Assembly: GCA_022353185.1 (NCBI GenBank)
Contig: JAKRWB010000716.1
Span: forward strand, 1 to 14,208
From: ANME-2 cluster archaeon
GTDB lineage: Archaea; Halobacteriota; Methanosarcinia; Methanosarcinales; Methanocomedenaceae
Length of the DNA: 14,208 bases
Direction: 5' to 3'
Part shown: positions 6,966-14,167 of the stretch, piece by piece
Layout: every line of letters starts with the position of its first letter
Numbering within the stretch: the stretch's first letter is position 1
The notes under the pieces: model-generated
The model's input: the letters and a program-made list of their open reading frames with translations, nothing else
The model's database searches: none
Told to the model about the DNA's origin: nothing
Translations under genes and position numbers: made by a program

Positions 6966-7841
6966 TTAGTGTACTATCTTTGAGATGTTCATTTCAAGAA
7001 TATCCTCTGCACCCAGACTTTTCAGTTTCGGTATCAGGATATTAATCTCACTTTTATCTACCACAGTCTCAACAGCATAGAAATCTGATTTATAAAGTTT
7101 GCTCACTGTTGGATTCTTCATTGAAGGAAGAGCTTCAACCACAGCATCCAGGTTATCTTCATGCACGTTCAGGTCGATGAGCACTTTCCCTCTGGCCTCT
7201 ATCACGGCAAGCAGCAGGGTCTTTATCTCCTCAATAGCTTTGTGCTTTTCGGGGTCTTCCCATGCTTTTTTGTTGGCAATGAGCTTGGTAGATGACTCGG
7301 CAATCACATCCACTATCTTAAGACCGTTCTTCCTGAGTGTGGAACCGGTTTCGGTCAGGTCAACCACTACATCCACCAGTTCAGGTACCTTTGCTTCAGT
7401 TGCACCATAGGAAAAGAATATCTTCACAGGTATGCCCAGTTTATCGAAAAATGCTTTGGTCATGTTTGGATATTCAGTGGATACCCGGCTGTTGGGTTTG
7501 ATATCTGAAGCACTTTTAATGGAATCATCTTGCTGGGGAACTGCGATAACTATCTTTACATTACCTGCACCCTGTTTACTGTAAGGCAGGTCTGCAACTT
7601 CAACTACGTCACTTTCAGATTCCCGTATCCAGTCCCGGCCAGTGATACCAAGGTCAAAATATCCCTGTTCCACATACTTGGCTATCTCCTGGGGCCGCAG
7701 TATCTTCACTCTGTTTATCCGGGGGTCGTTTATCTTCGGGTTGTATTCCCGGTCCGTTTTCTTTATGGGAAGGTCTGCCTGTTTGAAAAGCAGTAATGTC
7801 TGCTCTTCCAGACTACCTTTTGGTATAACTATATCGATCAT
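6966..7841 (-). CDS. hisG: ATP phosphoribosyltransferase, long form (HisG_L)
   Basis: First enzyme of histidine synthesis: joins ATP and PRPP to phosphoribosyl-ATP. The 291 residues match the long form, which works without a HisZ partner. The N-terminal catalytic part opens with MIDIVIPKGSLEEQT and contains FDLGITGRDW (62-71). The PRPP loop DLTETGSTLRKNGL lies at 161-174. Residues about 215-289 form the C-terminal ACT-like HisG_C domain, which in long-form enzymes binds histidine for feedback inhibition. ATG 7841 has GAGG seven bases upstream (7849-7852), and a TATA candidate TTTAATATC lies near 7881-7889. It is a monocistronic gene here; no other his gene is in the window. Confidence 0.96.
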   Translation of the reverse strand: MIDIVIPKGSLEEQTLLLFKQADLPIKKTDREYNPKINDPRINRVKILRPQEIAKYVEQGYFDLGITGRDWIRESESDVVEVADLPYSKQGAGNVKIVIAVPQQDDSIKSASDIKPNSRVSTEYPNMTKAFFDKLGIPVKIFFSYGATEAKVPELVDVVVDLTETGSTLRKNGLKIVDVIAESSTKLIANKKAWEDPEKHKAIEEIKTLLLAVIEARGKVLIDLNVHEDNLDAVVEALPSMKNPTVSKLYKSDFYAVETVVDKSEINILIPKLKSLGAEDILEMNISKIVH

Positions 7842-7939
7842 AATAAATCCTCAGGTTTGAGTTTACAATACTTATGAGTAGATATTAAAGTTTCTGTCAG
7901 GTATAGATAAAACTGGTTTTATGTTAGTTATGCAAGCGT

Positions 7940-7957
7940 AATAAAAATGGTAAAAAG
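7940..7957 (-). terminator. Poly-T tract after the DUF116 pair; candidate archaeal terminator
   Basis: On the minus strand, just past the stop at 7967, two T-rich runs (TTTTTA, then TTTTTATT) occur in about 18 bases. Archaeal RNA polymerase can stop at such U-tracts without a hairpin. Confidence 0.4.
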
Positions 7958-7966
7958 GGTGTGCCT

Positions 7967-8587
7967 TTACGTACTAAAATATTCCATATTTTCTATCAGT
8001 TTATTGTAATCTAACTCGGTAGCGTAACAACCATCATTTAACAGTGGAATACCATACGTCACAATGTTCTTATTCTTTAAAGAGCGCATGACCTTGTTGA
8101 GTTCGTAATTGCATGCTAACAGAAGGGCGCCATCAGCTGATTCTTTTTTGATAATGTGCCTTACATACGAGGAACCTGCAACGATATGTAGTGAGTAGTT
8201 AAACCGCTCTGCGTCTGTTTTTATCTTTGAAAAGATGCATTTTCCACATGATATACACTCGATACCGAACCTTGTTGATGCTGCAGGACAATCAAGTGCC
8301 CGCATGCAATGAGGGGCAAGTAGCAAACGGTGTTTCGTCTTTTTAAAAGCAGATTTGTGCGCCATGTTCTTGAGAGAAACCATCCATTTTTCAAGTTTTT
8401 CGGTATCAGAATACTTGTGGAATAGAGCTTTTATCGGCAGATAGAAAAAATCAAGGATATTTGCAAAAAAACCGGCAAGCAAGATATTTCTGCTAAGGCT
8501 GGCCCTGCTCATCCACAGAGCAAAAATGGCCAGGAAGACGGATACAACCACAATGACAAGCAGTGCAATCCCGATTAATCTATACAT
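7967..8587 (-). CDS. DUF116 membrane protein, second of a tandem pair
   Basis: A 206-residue member of DUF116, a family with no established function. Residues 4-26 are a strong transmembrane helix and 36-55 probably a second. The rest is a soluble cysteine-rich domain: APHCMRALDC (91-100), ECISCGKC (110-117), LHIVAGSSYVRHIIKK (133-148), LLLACNYEL (155-163) and LNDGCYATELD (183-193). Seven cysteines (94, 100, 111, 114, 117, 159, 187) match positions in the upstream paralogue, consistent with binding a metal or Fe-S cluster; that is inference. The start at 8587 overlaps the upstream stop by 8 bases, with GGAG seven bases upstream inside that gene, so translation is probably coupled. It lacks three cysteines that its partner has. 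Confidence 0.85.
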   Translation of the reverse strand: MYRLIGIALLVIVVVSVFLAIFALWMSRASLSRNILLAGFFANILDFFYLPIKALFHKYSDTEKLEKWMVSLKNMAHKSAFKKTKHRLLLAPHCMRALDCPAASTRFGIECISCGKCIFSKIKTDAERFNYSLHIVAGSSYVRHIIKKESADGALLLACNYELNKVMRSLKNKNIVTYGIPLLNDGCYATELDYNKLIENMEYFST

Positions 8588-9218
8588 CGCATATCTCCAT
8601 CTTGTGAATTACTTCAGCTACATCTACTTTGGTATCATAACACCCATCCCTTATCAGGCAAACTCCTTGAACCGGCATGAACTTTGAGACTGATTGCATT
8701 GATTCGGTCAACTCCACATAACATGCAACTCCAAGACACACACCAGGGTCATAGGACTTTATGATTTTCCGGACAAAGCTGTCGCCAGGCACAGTAAATA
8801 CTTTAAAATTATGCTTTTCTGCGGCCTCGATTATGTCTTTAATGTCACACTTACCGCATTTAGTGCACTCGTAGCCCATTATGGGGTCGCACCGTGCCTT
8901 GCATTCAGGATGCCTCATACACTGGGGCAGGATAACAGCGCGTCTGTCAGTTTTCTTTTTGAACATATCAAGCATCACTGCATTCCTGACCTCTATTAAT
9001 ATCTCATCAACAATTTCCTCTTTAATGGAAAAAACCCTGCATATCCATTTTGCAGGTGAATAGAAGAGATAGAGCATAAATAAGATGAAATTGGGGAATA
9101 TTATCTTGTGTCTCCTGATACTAATGGCACCAAGAAGTAACGCGATTCCAGTCACGAGTACAACTGCAACTACAAGAAATACGAACAGTTTGCCAAGAAG
9201 TTCATAGGAGATGAGCAT
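8580..9218 (-). CDS. DUF116 membrane protein, first of a tandem pair
   Basis: A 212-residue DUF116 protein. Residues 8-32 are a hydrophobic helix, and 41-60 a second hydrophobic stretch. The soluble domain has ILPQCMRHPECKARC (96-110), MGYECTKCGKC (114-124), FTVPGDSFVRKIIKS (141-155), CLGVACYVEL (161-170) and IRDGCYDTKVD (189-199). It has ten cysteines in this domain, against seven in the downstream copy; Cys110, Cys161 and Cys187 are extra. The motif layout suggests a metal or cluster site on the cytoplasmic or membrane face; function is unknown. ATG 9218 lacks a ribosome site and follows a TATA box by about 26 bases, so the transcript is probably leaderless. Confidence 0.87.
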   Translation of the reverse strand: MLISYELLGKLFVFLVVAVVLVTGIALLLGAISIRRHKIIFPNFILFMLYLFYSPAKWICRVFSIKEEIVDEILIEVRNAVMLDMFKKKTDRRAVILPQCMRHPECKARCDPIMGYECTKCGKCDIKDIIEAAEKHNFKVFTVPGDSFVRKIIKSYDPGVCLGVACYVELTESMQSVSKFMPVQGVCLIRDGCYDTKVDVAEVIHKMEICDV

Positions 9219-9240
9219 GAAACAAAAACGGTTATGTCGG

Positions 9241-9247
9241 TATTTAA
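9241..9247 (-). promoter_or_regulatory. TATA box of the DUF116 pair, leaderless spacing
   Basis: Minus-strand TTAAATA is centred about 26 bases before ATG 9218. No purine-rich ribosome site lies between them, which agrees with a start of transcription at or near the start codon. Confidence 0.45.
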
Positions 9248-9349
9248 GATTGTCGTGGGTTTAACAGTTTTGATGGACGAGGAAATACTGGAAGAAGTAT
9301 TGGACCCACTGAATATTGAAACATACCATTTCAGGAATTTCTTGTAACA

Positions 9350-9502
9350 ATGAAATTGCTCCACGAAAATATGGGAATCGTAGAAAAAATTGAATATTCT
9401 GATCTGGATAACATAAAAATATACTATGATTATAAGGATGAAGACGCCATTAAACGGTTAATTCTATATTTATCTAATGGAATCCAATGGTCATCATTTT
9501 AG
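9350..9502 (+). CDS. Possible small protein or gene remnant (50 residues)
   Basis: An ATG-started frame begins MKLLHENMGIVEKIEYSDLD and ends in LYLSNGIQWSSF. It is rich in charged residues and reads like a protein rather than random AT-rich sequence, but it has no ribosome site and I recognise no family. Another 37-codon frame (9234-9347) ends just before it in a different frame, so this could also be debris of an older gene. The call is weak. Confidence 0.2.
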   Translation: MKLLHENMGIVEKIEYSDLDNIKIYYDYKDEDAIKRLILYLSNGIQWSSF

Positions 9503-9582
9503 CGCTAAATATTCGACCAGTTTAATAATACTAGAAGAGATAAATGAATAATGCGAGATTGTAACGATTAAACATGATAATA

Positions 9583-9592
9583 TTTATATATA
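9583..9592 (+). promoter_or_regulatory. TATA box of the DUF22-like/zinc-ribbon operon
   Basis: TTTATATATA is a near-ideal archaeal TATA element. It predicts a transcript start near 9613, with a short leader carrying AGGTGA (9613-9618) five bases before ATG 9624. Confidence 0.55.
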
Positions 9593-9623
9593 TGAAAATC
9601 ATACTGCATTAAAGGTGATAAAG

Positions 9624-10043
9624 ATGGCAGAAATCATAAACATAGTATCAAAAAAAGACAGTGAAATCATGTCAAGTAAGATTCAAGCATCGACATACGA
9701 ATTTACCATGGCAACACGGGCTAAATGGGAGATGGTGGTCGCCAATGAGGACATAACAATTGGAACGGGAAAATTTGAAAAAATCAAAATCAAGGAAATC
9801 CATCTCCAGAAGGACACCCTTGGTCTGCCCTGTGCATTTAATCATCATGCACTGGTGTCGGTGGTGAAATTAGGTGGTAAAGGAGGCTGTTCTGCGCCTG
9901 TGGAATACGACCGGGTGGTAGATACGGCCTATGTACTGGGTATCGATTCAGGGGAGGTCAGGAAAGGCGACCTGCTGGCGGTCATCAACGTATTCCCGAT
10001 AATGTTCACCCGAGACGCATCAGTTCCTGTGAAAGTCGAGTAG
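9624..10043 (+). CDS. DUF22-like archaeal protein of unknown function
   Basis: A 139-residue soluble protein. The part from about 55 to 135 holds the recognisable core: LGLPCAFNHHALVSVVKLGG near the middle, then AYVLGIDSGEVRKGDLLAVINVFPI close to the end. From memory this fits DUF22, a small archaeal family without assigned function; a profile search would settle it. A cysteine and paired histidines (CAFNHH) could bind a metal. The roughly 35 N-terminal residues look like an added arm. ATG 9624 has AGGTGA five bases upstream; a longer reading from GTG 9615 begins within that site and is unlikely. It lies 12 bases before the zinc-ribbon gene and is very likely in one operon with it. Confidence 0.7.
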   Translation: MAEIINIVSKKDSEIMSSKIQASTYEFTMATRAKWEMVVANEDITIGTGKFEKIKIKEIHLQKDTLGLPCAFNHHALVSVVKLGGKGGCSAPVEYDRVVDTAYVLGIDSGEVRKGDLLAVINVFPIMFTRDASVPVKVE

Positions 10044-10055
10044 GGGATGAAACAC

Positions 10056-10553
10056 ATGGAAACGTGTGAGATATGCGGTGAGTTGCAGGATACAAAATAT
10101 TACCCTAAATATAATATCTGTACAACCTGCCACGACTTGCTTGAAGACCTGATGAGTGAATATTTCCTCAGGACCATCCAACAAAAGGGAACTGACGTGC
10201 ATAAGGGGTATCAGAGATATCTTGAATCCAGCAGTAAGTATGTATCAGACTACAAGAAGATTCAGCGCGATTCAAAACACCAGATACAAGAGGTAGGTGA
10301 TAGGCTGCGTAGTGAACTGGAATCCGGAGGATTGAAACAGCGGTACCTTGAACTGATGCTGCAGACGCTGGAATGGTTGAAGAATACTCCTGAGTTCTAC
10401 AACTACTATTTCAAGGAATTCTATCTATGTCCAAACTGCGATTCGTCCATTTTCTATCATTTCCAGACAGAGAGTGTAGGCGACTGGCTCATGATTTCAT
10501 GTGACCAGTGCGGTACAGTGATAAAGAAATATTACTCGCCCAAACTTGTATAA
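10056..10553 (+). CDS. Double zinc-ribbon protein of unknown function
   Basis: A 165-residue protein with a four-cysteine zinc-binding motif at each end: CEIC (Cys4, Cys7) with CTTC (Cys22, Cys25) at the N-terminus, and CPNC (Cys125, Cys128) with CDQC (Cys149, Cys152) at the C-terminus. The middle (about 45-105) is charged and helical, possibly a coiled coil. I do not recognise the family. Two zinc ribbons joined by a helix suggest binding to nucleic acid or to a partner protein; this is inference. ATG 10056 is preferred over ATG 10047 because GGGG (10043-10046) is then nine bases upstream rather than touching the start. The gene is followed at once by a strong terminator. Confidence 0.75.
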   Translation: METCEICGELQDTKYYPKYNICTTCHDLLEDLMSEYFLRTIQQKGTDVHKGYQRYLESSSKYVSDYKKIQRDSKHQIQEVGDRLRSELESGGLKQRYLELMLQTLEWLKNTPEFYNYYFKEFYLCPNCDSSIFYHFQTESVGDWLMISCDQCGTVIKKYYSPKLV

Positions 10554-10558
10554 ATTAT

Positions 10559-10593
10559 GCAGGGGCCATCGTCCCCTGCCAGTTACTTTTTTT
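10559..10593 (+). terminator. Hairpin and T-tract terminator of the DUF22-like/zinc-ribbon operon
   Basis: GCAGGGG (10559-10565) pairs perfectly with CCCCTGC (10573-10579) around a seven-base loop. Seven Ts follow at 10587-10593. It begins six bases after the zinc-ribbon stop and has the form of an intrinsic terminator. Confidence 0.75.
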
Positions 10594-10604
10594 AATATAT
10601 GAAT

Positions 10605-10892
10605 TTATGCCGGTACGAGTGGTACATTCAAAAATCCAAGTAATATGACGATTATAACCCCTGGTATTCCGCCCAGGGCACATACCAATATTGATACCCA
10701 GTTGATGTCAACTGAAAAACCCAGGTCCAGCATTCCGATGACAAAATTCGAGATAAATAGCAATATCAGCCCTATAATGGAATTTACAATAAGGTATTTT
10801 ATTACTTTAAGCACATAGTACACACCTGCAAATGCTGCAATGGCGACCACAAGGATTGCCAATCCGTTAATTGTTATAAAATCCAAAGGCAT
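10605..10892 (-). CDS. BofA-like integral membrane protein
   Basis: A 95-residue protein, almost wholly hydrophobic, with three predicted transmembrane helices (about 9-27, 34-53, 66-88). The stretch LIVNSIIGLILLFISNFVIG followed by ILVCALGGIPGVIIVILLGF has the VNS-x-G and GIPG signatures of the BofA family. In Bacillus, BofA inhibits the SpoIVFB membrane protease that processes pro-sigma K. Archaea have no sigma K, so the archaeal members must act otherwise; regulation of an S2P-type membrane protease is a guess. ATG 10892 has a GGAGG site about eight bases upstream. It is divergent from the gene at 10990. Confidence 0.82.
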   Translation of the reverse strand: MPLDFITINGLAILVVAIAAFAGVYYVLKVIKYLIVNSIIGLILLFISNFVIGMLDLGFSVDINWVSILVCALGGIPGVIIVILLGFLNVPLVPA

Positions 10893-10954
10893 ATTTTTTT
10901 CCTCCGTACACTTTTTTAGTTTATCAAAATAATGTTATTTAGTTCTTATCCCTA

Positions 10955-10964
10955 TTATAATATA
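10955..10964 (+). promoter_or_regulatory. TATA box of the gene at 10990, leaderless or near-leaderless
   Basis: TTATAATATA is centred about 30 bases before ATG 10990, and no ribosome site is visible between them. Transcription would start within about five bases of the start codon. Confidence 0.45.
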
Positions 10965-10989
10965 CCCGCTTTGAGATATAGTAGTCAGT

Positions 10990-11295
10990 ATGCGTGCAAC
11001 AAGAGATATAGTCCTTGCCAAACCTTGTGTGGAAGATCCCAGCCTTTTCATAGCTGAATCAAATTTTGGCCGTGGCCTGGATATGGAAATGGTATGCAGG
11101 ATACTGGATAAGCTGGATGTACCTGAGAGACGTTGTTCTATTCGTTTGGGTGTTGCCAGATTCAGGCTTGACAACTGGCAGGTCATGATATATCGCAAAG
11201 GGCGAATAGACGTAAGGAGGGTTACCGGCGTGGATAATGCTGCCGATGCCATAGGCCAGGTCGAGTCGATAGTTACTTTAGCTTTCCAGGATTAG
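10990..11295 (+). CDS. Small conserved-looking protein of unknown function
   Basis: A 101-residue soluble protein; I do not recognise the family. It has an alpha/beta look: a helical part with DMEMVCRILDKLDVPERRC (31-49), then LGVARFRLDNWQVMIYRKGR, which reads as two beta strands with a turn, and a C-terminal helix VDNAADAIGQVESIV. The plus-strand reading is preferred over the antisense frame (10935-11252) because it has a well-spaced TATA box, balanced amino-acid composition, and ends 15 bases from the convergent neighbour. There is no signal peptide or metal motif. Confidence 0.65.
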   Translation: MRATRDIVLAKPCVEDPSLFIAESNFGRGLDMEMVCRILDKLDVPERRCSIRLGVARFRLDNWQVMIYRKGRIDVRRVTGVDNAADAIGQVESIVTLAFQD

Positions 11296-11305
11296 GTAAA
11301 GCTAA
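11278..11305. terminator. Inverted repeat in the convergent gap; possible shared terminator
   Basis: TTAGCTTT (11278-11285) and AAAGCTAA (11298-11305) form a perfect eight-base stem with a 12-base loop. It spans the stop codon of the plus-strand gene, six bases short of the end of the minus-strand gene. No long T-tract follows on either side, so termination is uncertain. Confidence 0.3.
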
Positions 11306-11310
11306 TTGCC

Positions 11311-11640
11311 CTATCTGTACATCCGTCGTGACATTTCTTCCATTGAATTGTTGGTTTTATTGAGCACTGAATTCAGTTTTCTGTCAAGATTTTCTTCAAC
11401 ACTCTGGATATTGATCCTTAATGAGCGCTCTTTTGCCTCCAACATGGATTCAATCCGTCTCATCCTCATATCTACAGAAAGAATCATGGCTGCCAGAGAA
11501 CCGATTAAGACCATTGCCGCAAGCACCACAACCGCATCTGCTGCATAATTGGATGAAGAGAACCTGCTCATCCATTTAGTGGTCAATACAAAGGATGACA
11601 CGATCATAACTACTGAAAAAATAATATCTCTTGATTCCAT
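11311..11640 (-). CDS. Small membrane protein with a coiled-coil tail
   Basis: A 109-residue protein from ATG 11640. Two transmembrane helices (about 5-21 and 33-55) are followed by a charged, heptad-like region (about 57-103: RMRRIESMLEAKERSL, then VEENLDRKLNSVLNKTNNSM). Such layouts often anchor an oligomeric coiled coil at the membrane, but I recognise no family and give no function. The start is supported by GGAGGTGAT, a nearly full anti-Shine-Dalgarno match and the strongest ribosome site in the window, five bases upstream. This argues for efficient translation. Confidence 0.72.
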   Translation of the reverse strand: MESRDIIFSVVMIVSSFVLTTKWMSRFSSSNYAADAVVVLAAMVLIGSLAAMILSVDMRMRRIESMLEAKERSLRINIQSVEENLDRKLNSVLNKTNNSMEEMSRRMYR

Positions 11641-11736
11641 CAACCATCACCTCCGCTAAGCATTATACGCTTATGTTACGTAACAGGTAATAAACCTTTA
11701 CAAAATATACGATAAATGAGTTAATAGGACTATTAA

Positions 11737-11771
11737 GAACTACGCGTTGTTCCTGATTGTTAATGTAGTTC
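11737..11771. repeat. Inverted repeat upstream of purD
   Basis: GAACTAC (11737-11743) and GTAGTTC (11765-11771) are perfect inverted arms, 21 bases apart. They lie in the 253-base gap between the divergent membrane-protein gene and purD. It could be an operator or a small RNA hairpin; the arms are short enough to be chance. Confidence 0.25.
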
Positions 11772-11893
11772 GGGTAATGATATTCGGTATTGTGGTGTGA
11801 GCAAAAAAAACACAACATTATTAATGGATATTATTGAATCAGTGTCTATACAATGTTTGGACTATACTGGTATATTCATCCTGAGGAATTGTA

Positions 11894-13204
11894 ATGATCA
11901 AAATACTATTGGTAGGCGGAGGAGGGCGTGAACATGCTATTGCACATGCCATCTCCAGAAGTAAGCACACTTATCAGCTTTATGCAGTGATGTCGAAAAA
12001 GAACCCTGGAATTGCAGGGCTTTGTGAGGATTTCCTTATAAATTCGGAAACCGAGGTGGATAAGGTCATCGAATATGCGGTGAGGACCGGCATAGATATT
12101 GCTGTTATCGGGCCTGAGAGTCCGCTGGCTGCAGGACTGGCAGATGGCCTGGATGATGCAGGTATCCCTTCAGTGGGACCAAAACGTGCGGCTGCCAAAC
12201 TGGAATTCGATAAGGCATGGACGCGTAGTTTTATGAAGAAATACGGTATTGCCGGGCTTCCGGAGTTCAGGATATTCAACAAGACCCAGGAGGAGGCTGC
12301 GCTCAGGTACGTGGATGAACTGGGCGATGTGGCTGTGAAACCTGCAGGTTTGACCGGTGGCAAGGGTGTAAAGGTCATGGGTGACCAGCTGCCTGACAGG
12401 GATGCAGCTAAGGCTTACGTGAGTGAACTGCTGGCCGGGGACGTTGTGGTCATTGAGGAGAACCTTAAGGGGGAGGAAGTAACGGTCCATGCCTTTGTGG
12501 ACGGCAGCCACCTGGCCTTTACGCCGTCGGTACAGGACCATAAGCGGGCGTATGAAGGCGACCTGGGGCCCAATACCGGGGGTATGGGGTCATATAATGA
12601 TGCAGGACATCTGCTGCCTTTTATGAATGAGGCGGATTACGAAGAGGCAAAGCAGATAATGAAAGATGTTGTGGTCAGGGTCAGGGAGGAGACCGGGGTA
12701 GAGTATCGCGGTATCCTGTACGGCCAGTTTATACTGACCGCCAATGGCATCAGGGTGATCGAGTTCAATGCCCGTTTCGGAGACCCTGAAGCTATGAATG
12801 TGCTTCCGCTGCTGGAGACTGATTTTATCGATATTGCACAGGCCGTGACTACTGGTACTCTTGACACAATTGATGTGCGCTTTGCCGCTAAGGCCAGTGT
12901 ATGCAAATATGCGGTGCCTGCGGGTTATCCTGAGAATCCCACAAAGGATGCACCCATACAGGTGGGAGATACCGGGGGGGCATTGCTGTTCTATTCCAGT
13001 GTTTATGAGAAAGACGGAGTAGTGTATACCACAGGGTCAAGGGCTGCTGCTGTTGTGGGCATTGCAGATACCATTAAGGAAGCCGAGCAGATTGCGGAGA
13101 AGGCTCTCAATAACCTGGAAGGTCCGCTGGAATGCAGGCATGATATCGGTACGCAGGCATTGATACAGAAGCGTGTGGACCATATGAGGAGCTTGAGGGG
13201 ATAA
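11894..13204 (+). CDS. purD: Phosphoribosylamine-glycine ligase (GAR synthetase)
   Basis: Second step of purine synthesis: ATP-dependent joining of glycine to phosphoribosylamine. It has 436 residues, the normal length. The N-terminal domain starts with ILLVGGGGREHAIAHA (4-19). The ATP-grasp part has VKPAGLTGGKGVKV (148-161) and the PurD signature QDHKRAYEGDLGPNTGGMGS (214-233). IEFNARFGDPE (289-299) provides the Mg-ATP ligands. The C-terminal domain ends near 430. ATG 11894 has GAGG seven bases upstream (11883-11886), and a possible TATA box, TCTATACAA, lies around 11846-11854. argF follows after about 50 bases on the same strand and may be co-transcribed. Confidence 0.97.
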   Translation: MIKILLVGGGGREHAIAHAISRSKHTYQLYAVMSKKNPGIAGLCEDFLINSETEVDKVIEYAVRTGIDIAVIGPESPLAAGLADGLDDAGIPSVGPKRAAAKLEFDKAWTRSFMKKYGIAGLPEFRIFNKTQEEAALRYVDELGDVAVKPAGLTGGKGVKVMGDQLPDRDAAKAYVSELLAGDVVVIEENLKGEEVTVHAFVDGSHLAFTPSVQDHKRAYEGDLGPNTGGMGSYNDAGHLLPFMNEADYEEAKQIMKDVVVRVREETGVEYRGILYGQFILTANGIRVIEFNARFGDPEAMNVLPLLETDFIDIAQAVTTGTLDTIDVRFAAKASVCKYAVPAGYPENPTKDAPIQVGDTGGALLFYSSVYEKDGVVYTTGSRAAAVVGIADTIKEAEQIAEKALNNLEGPLECRHDIGTQALIQKRVDHMRSLRG

Positions 13205-13255
13205 TAATAAATAGACTGGTTGACACTGTAATTCATTAAACAAAAGGTGATATTT

Positions 13256-14167
13256 TTGTCCAATTTATTATCCATAAGTGACCTCTCTCTCGATGAGATT
13301 ATTGAGCTGCTGGATATAGCAGACGAACTGAAAGCTAAACGGGCCAGTGGTATGGTAGTGGAGAAGCTCAAGAACAAGAGCCTTGCTATGATTTTCGAAA
13401 AATCCTCAACCAGGACCCGTATTTCCTTTGAAGTGGCCATGAATGAGCTGGGCGGTCATCCACTGTACCTGAATTACCGTGACCTGCAGCTTGGGAGGGG
13501 AGAGACCATAGGTGATACTGCCCAGGTGATGTCCAGATACGTACACGGCATAATGGCGAGGGTGAACAGTCACAATACTCTTGTTGAACTGGGTGAATAT
13601 GCTAGTGTGCCTGTTATCAATGCCCTGTCAGACCTGGAACATCCGTGCCAGTTGCTGGCGGACCTTATGACCATCCGGGAATACAAGGGAAGGCTGGAAG
13701 GTTTGAAGTTCGCCTGGATAGGGGATGGGAACAATGTTTGCAATTCTGCTATACTGGCTGCCGCCATTACCGGGATGCAGATGAGTGTGGGCTGTCCTAA
13801 AGGTTATGAACCTGACCAGGATATTGTGGACCGGGCCCGGGGGATGGGCGGCTCGGTGGAGATTGTACCAGACCCGAAAGATGCTGCCAGGGATGCTGAT
13901 ATCCTGTATACTGATGTGTGGATTTCCATGGGCGATGAAGATGAGAGGGAACAGAGGATGCACGACCTGGGGCCGTACCAGATTAATGATGCGCTGCTGG
14001 ATGTGGCAAAGGATGATGTTATGGTGCTGCACTGCCTGCCTGCACACAGGGGTGAGGAGATTACCAACGAGGTGCTGACCGGCCCCCATTCTGCCATACT
14101 GGATGAGGCCGAGAACAGGCTGCATGCACAGAAGGCTCTGCTGGTTAAATTGATGGGGTCAACGTAA
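13256..14167 (+). CDS. argF: Ornithine carbamoyltransferase
   Basis: Transfers the carbamoyl group to ornithine, giving citrulline in arginine synthesis. It has 303 residues from a TTG start at 13256. The carbamoyl-phosphate site STRTR (51-55) and HPCQ (129-132) are intact. The ornithine site DVWISMGDE (220-228) and HCLPAHRGEEI (259-269) mark it as an ornithine rather than an aspartate transcarbamoylase. TTG is chosen because AGGTGAT (13245-13251) sits four bases upstream and MSNLLSISDLS matches the family N-terminus. A reading from GTG 13247 would start inside that ribosome site. Only 41 bases of sequence remain after the stop. Confidence 0.97.
   Translation: MSNLLSISDLSLDEIIELLDIADELKAKRASGMVVEKLKNKSLAMIFEKSSTRTRISFEVAMNELGGHPLYLNYRDLQLGRGETIGDTAQVMSRYVHGIMARVNSHNTLVELGEYASVPVINALSDLEHPCQLLADLMTIREYKGRLEGLKFAWIGDGNNVCNSAILAAAITGMQMSVGCPKGYEPDQDIVDRARGMGGSVEIVPDPKDAARDADILYTDVWISMGDEDEREQRMHDLGPYQINDALLDVAKDDVMVLHCLPAHRGEEITNEVLTGPHSAILDEAENRLHAQKALLVKLMGST

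Larger units (their letters stand above)
9219..9623. other. Intergenic region between DUF116 and DUF22-like genes
   Basis: About 400 AT-rich bases between divergent transcripts. It contains the DUF116 TATA box, the doubtful 50-residue frame and the TATA box of the DUF22-like operon. No structured RNA was seen. Confidence 0.45.

Noticed and set aside
9234..9347. 37-codon plus-strand frame before the 50-residue frame
   Set aside because: It overlaps the DUF116 promoter on the other strand, has no ribosome site, and shows no recognisable motif.
9170..9364. Minus-strand 64-codon frame at the start of the DUF116 pair
   Set aside because: It overlaps the first DUF116 gene in another frame and spans its TATA box; Ser/Thr-rich shadow composition.
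10935..11252. Minus-strand frame of 105 codons opposite the gene at 10990
   Set aside because: Ser/Leu/Thr-rich shadow composition; it would overlap the divergent promoter region of the BofA-like gene, whereas the plus frame has a promoter.
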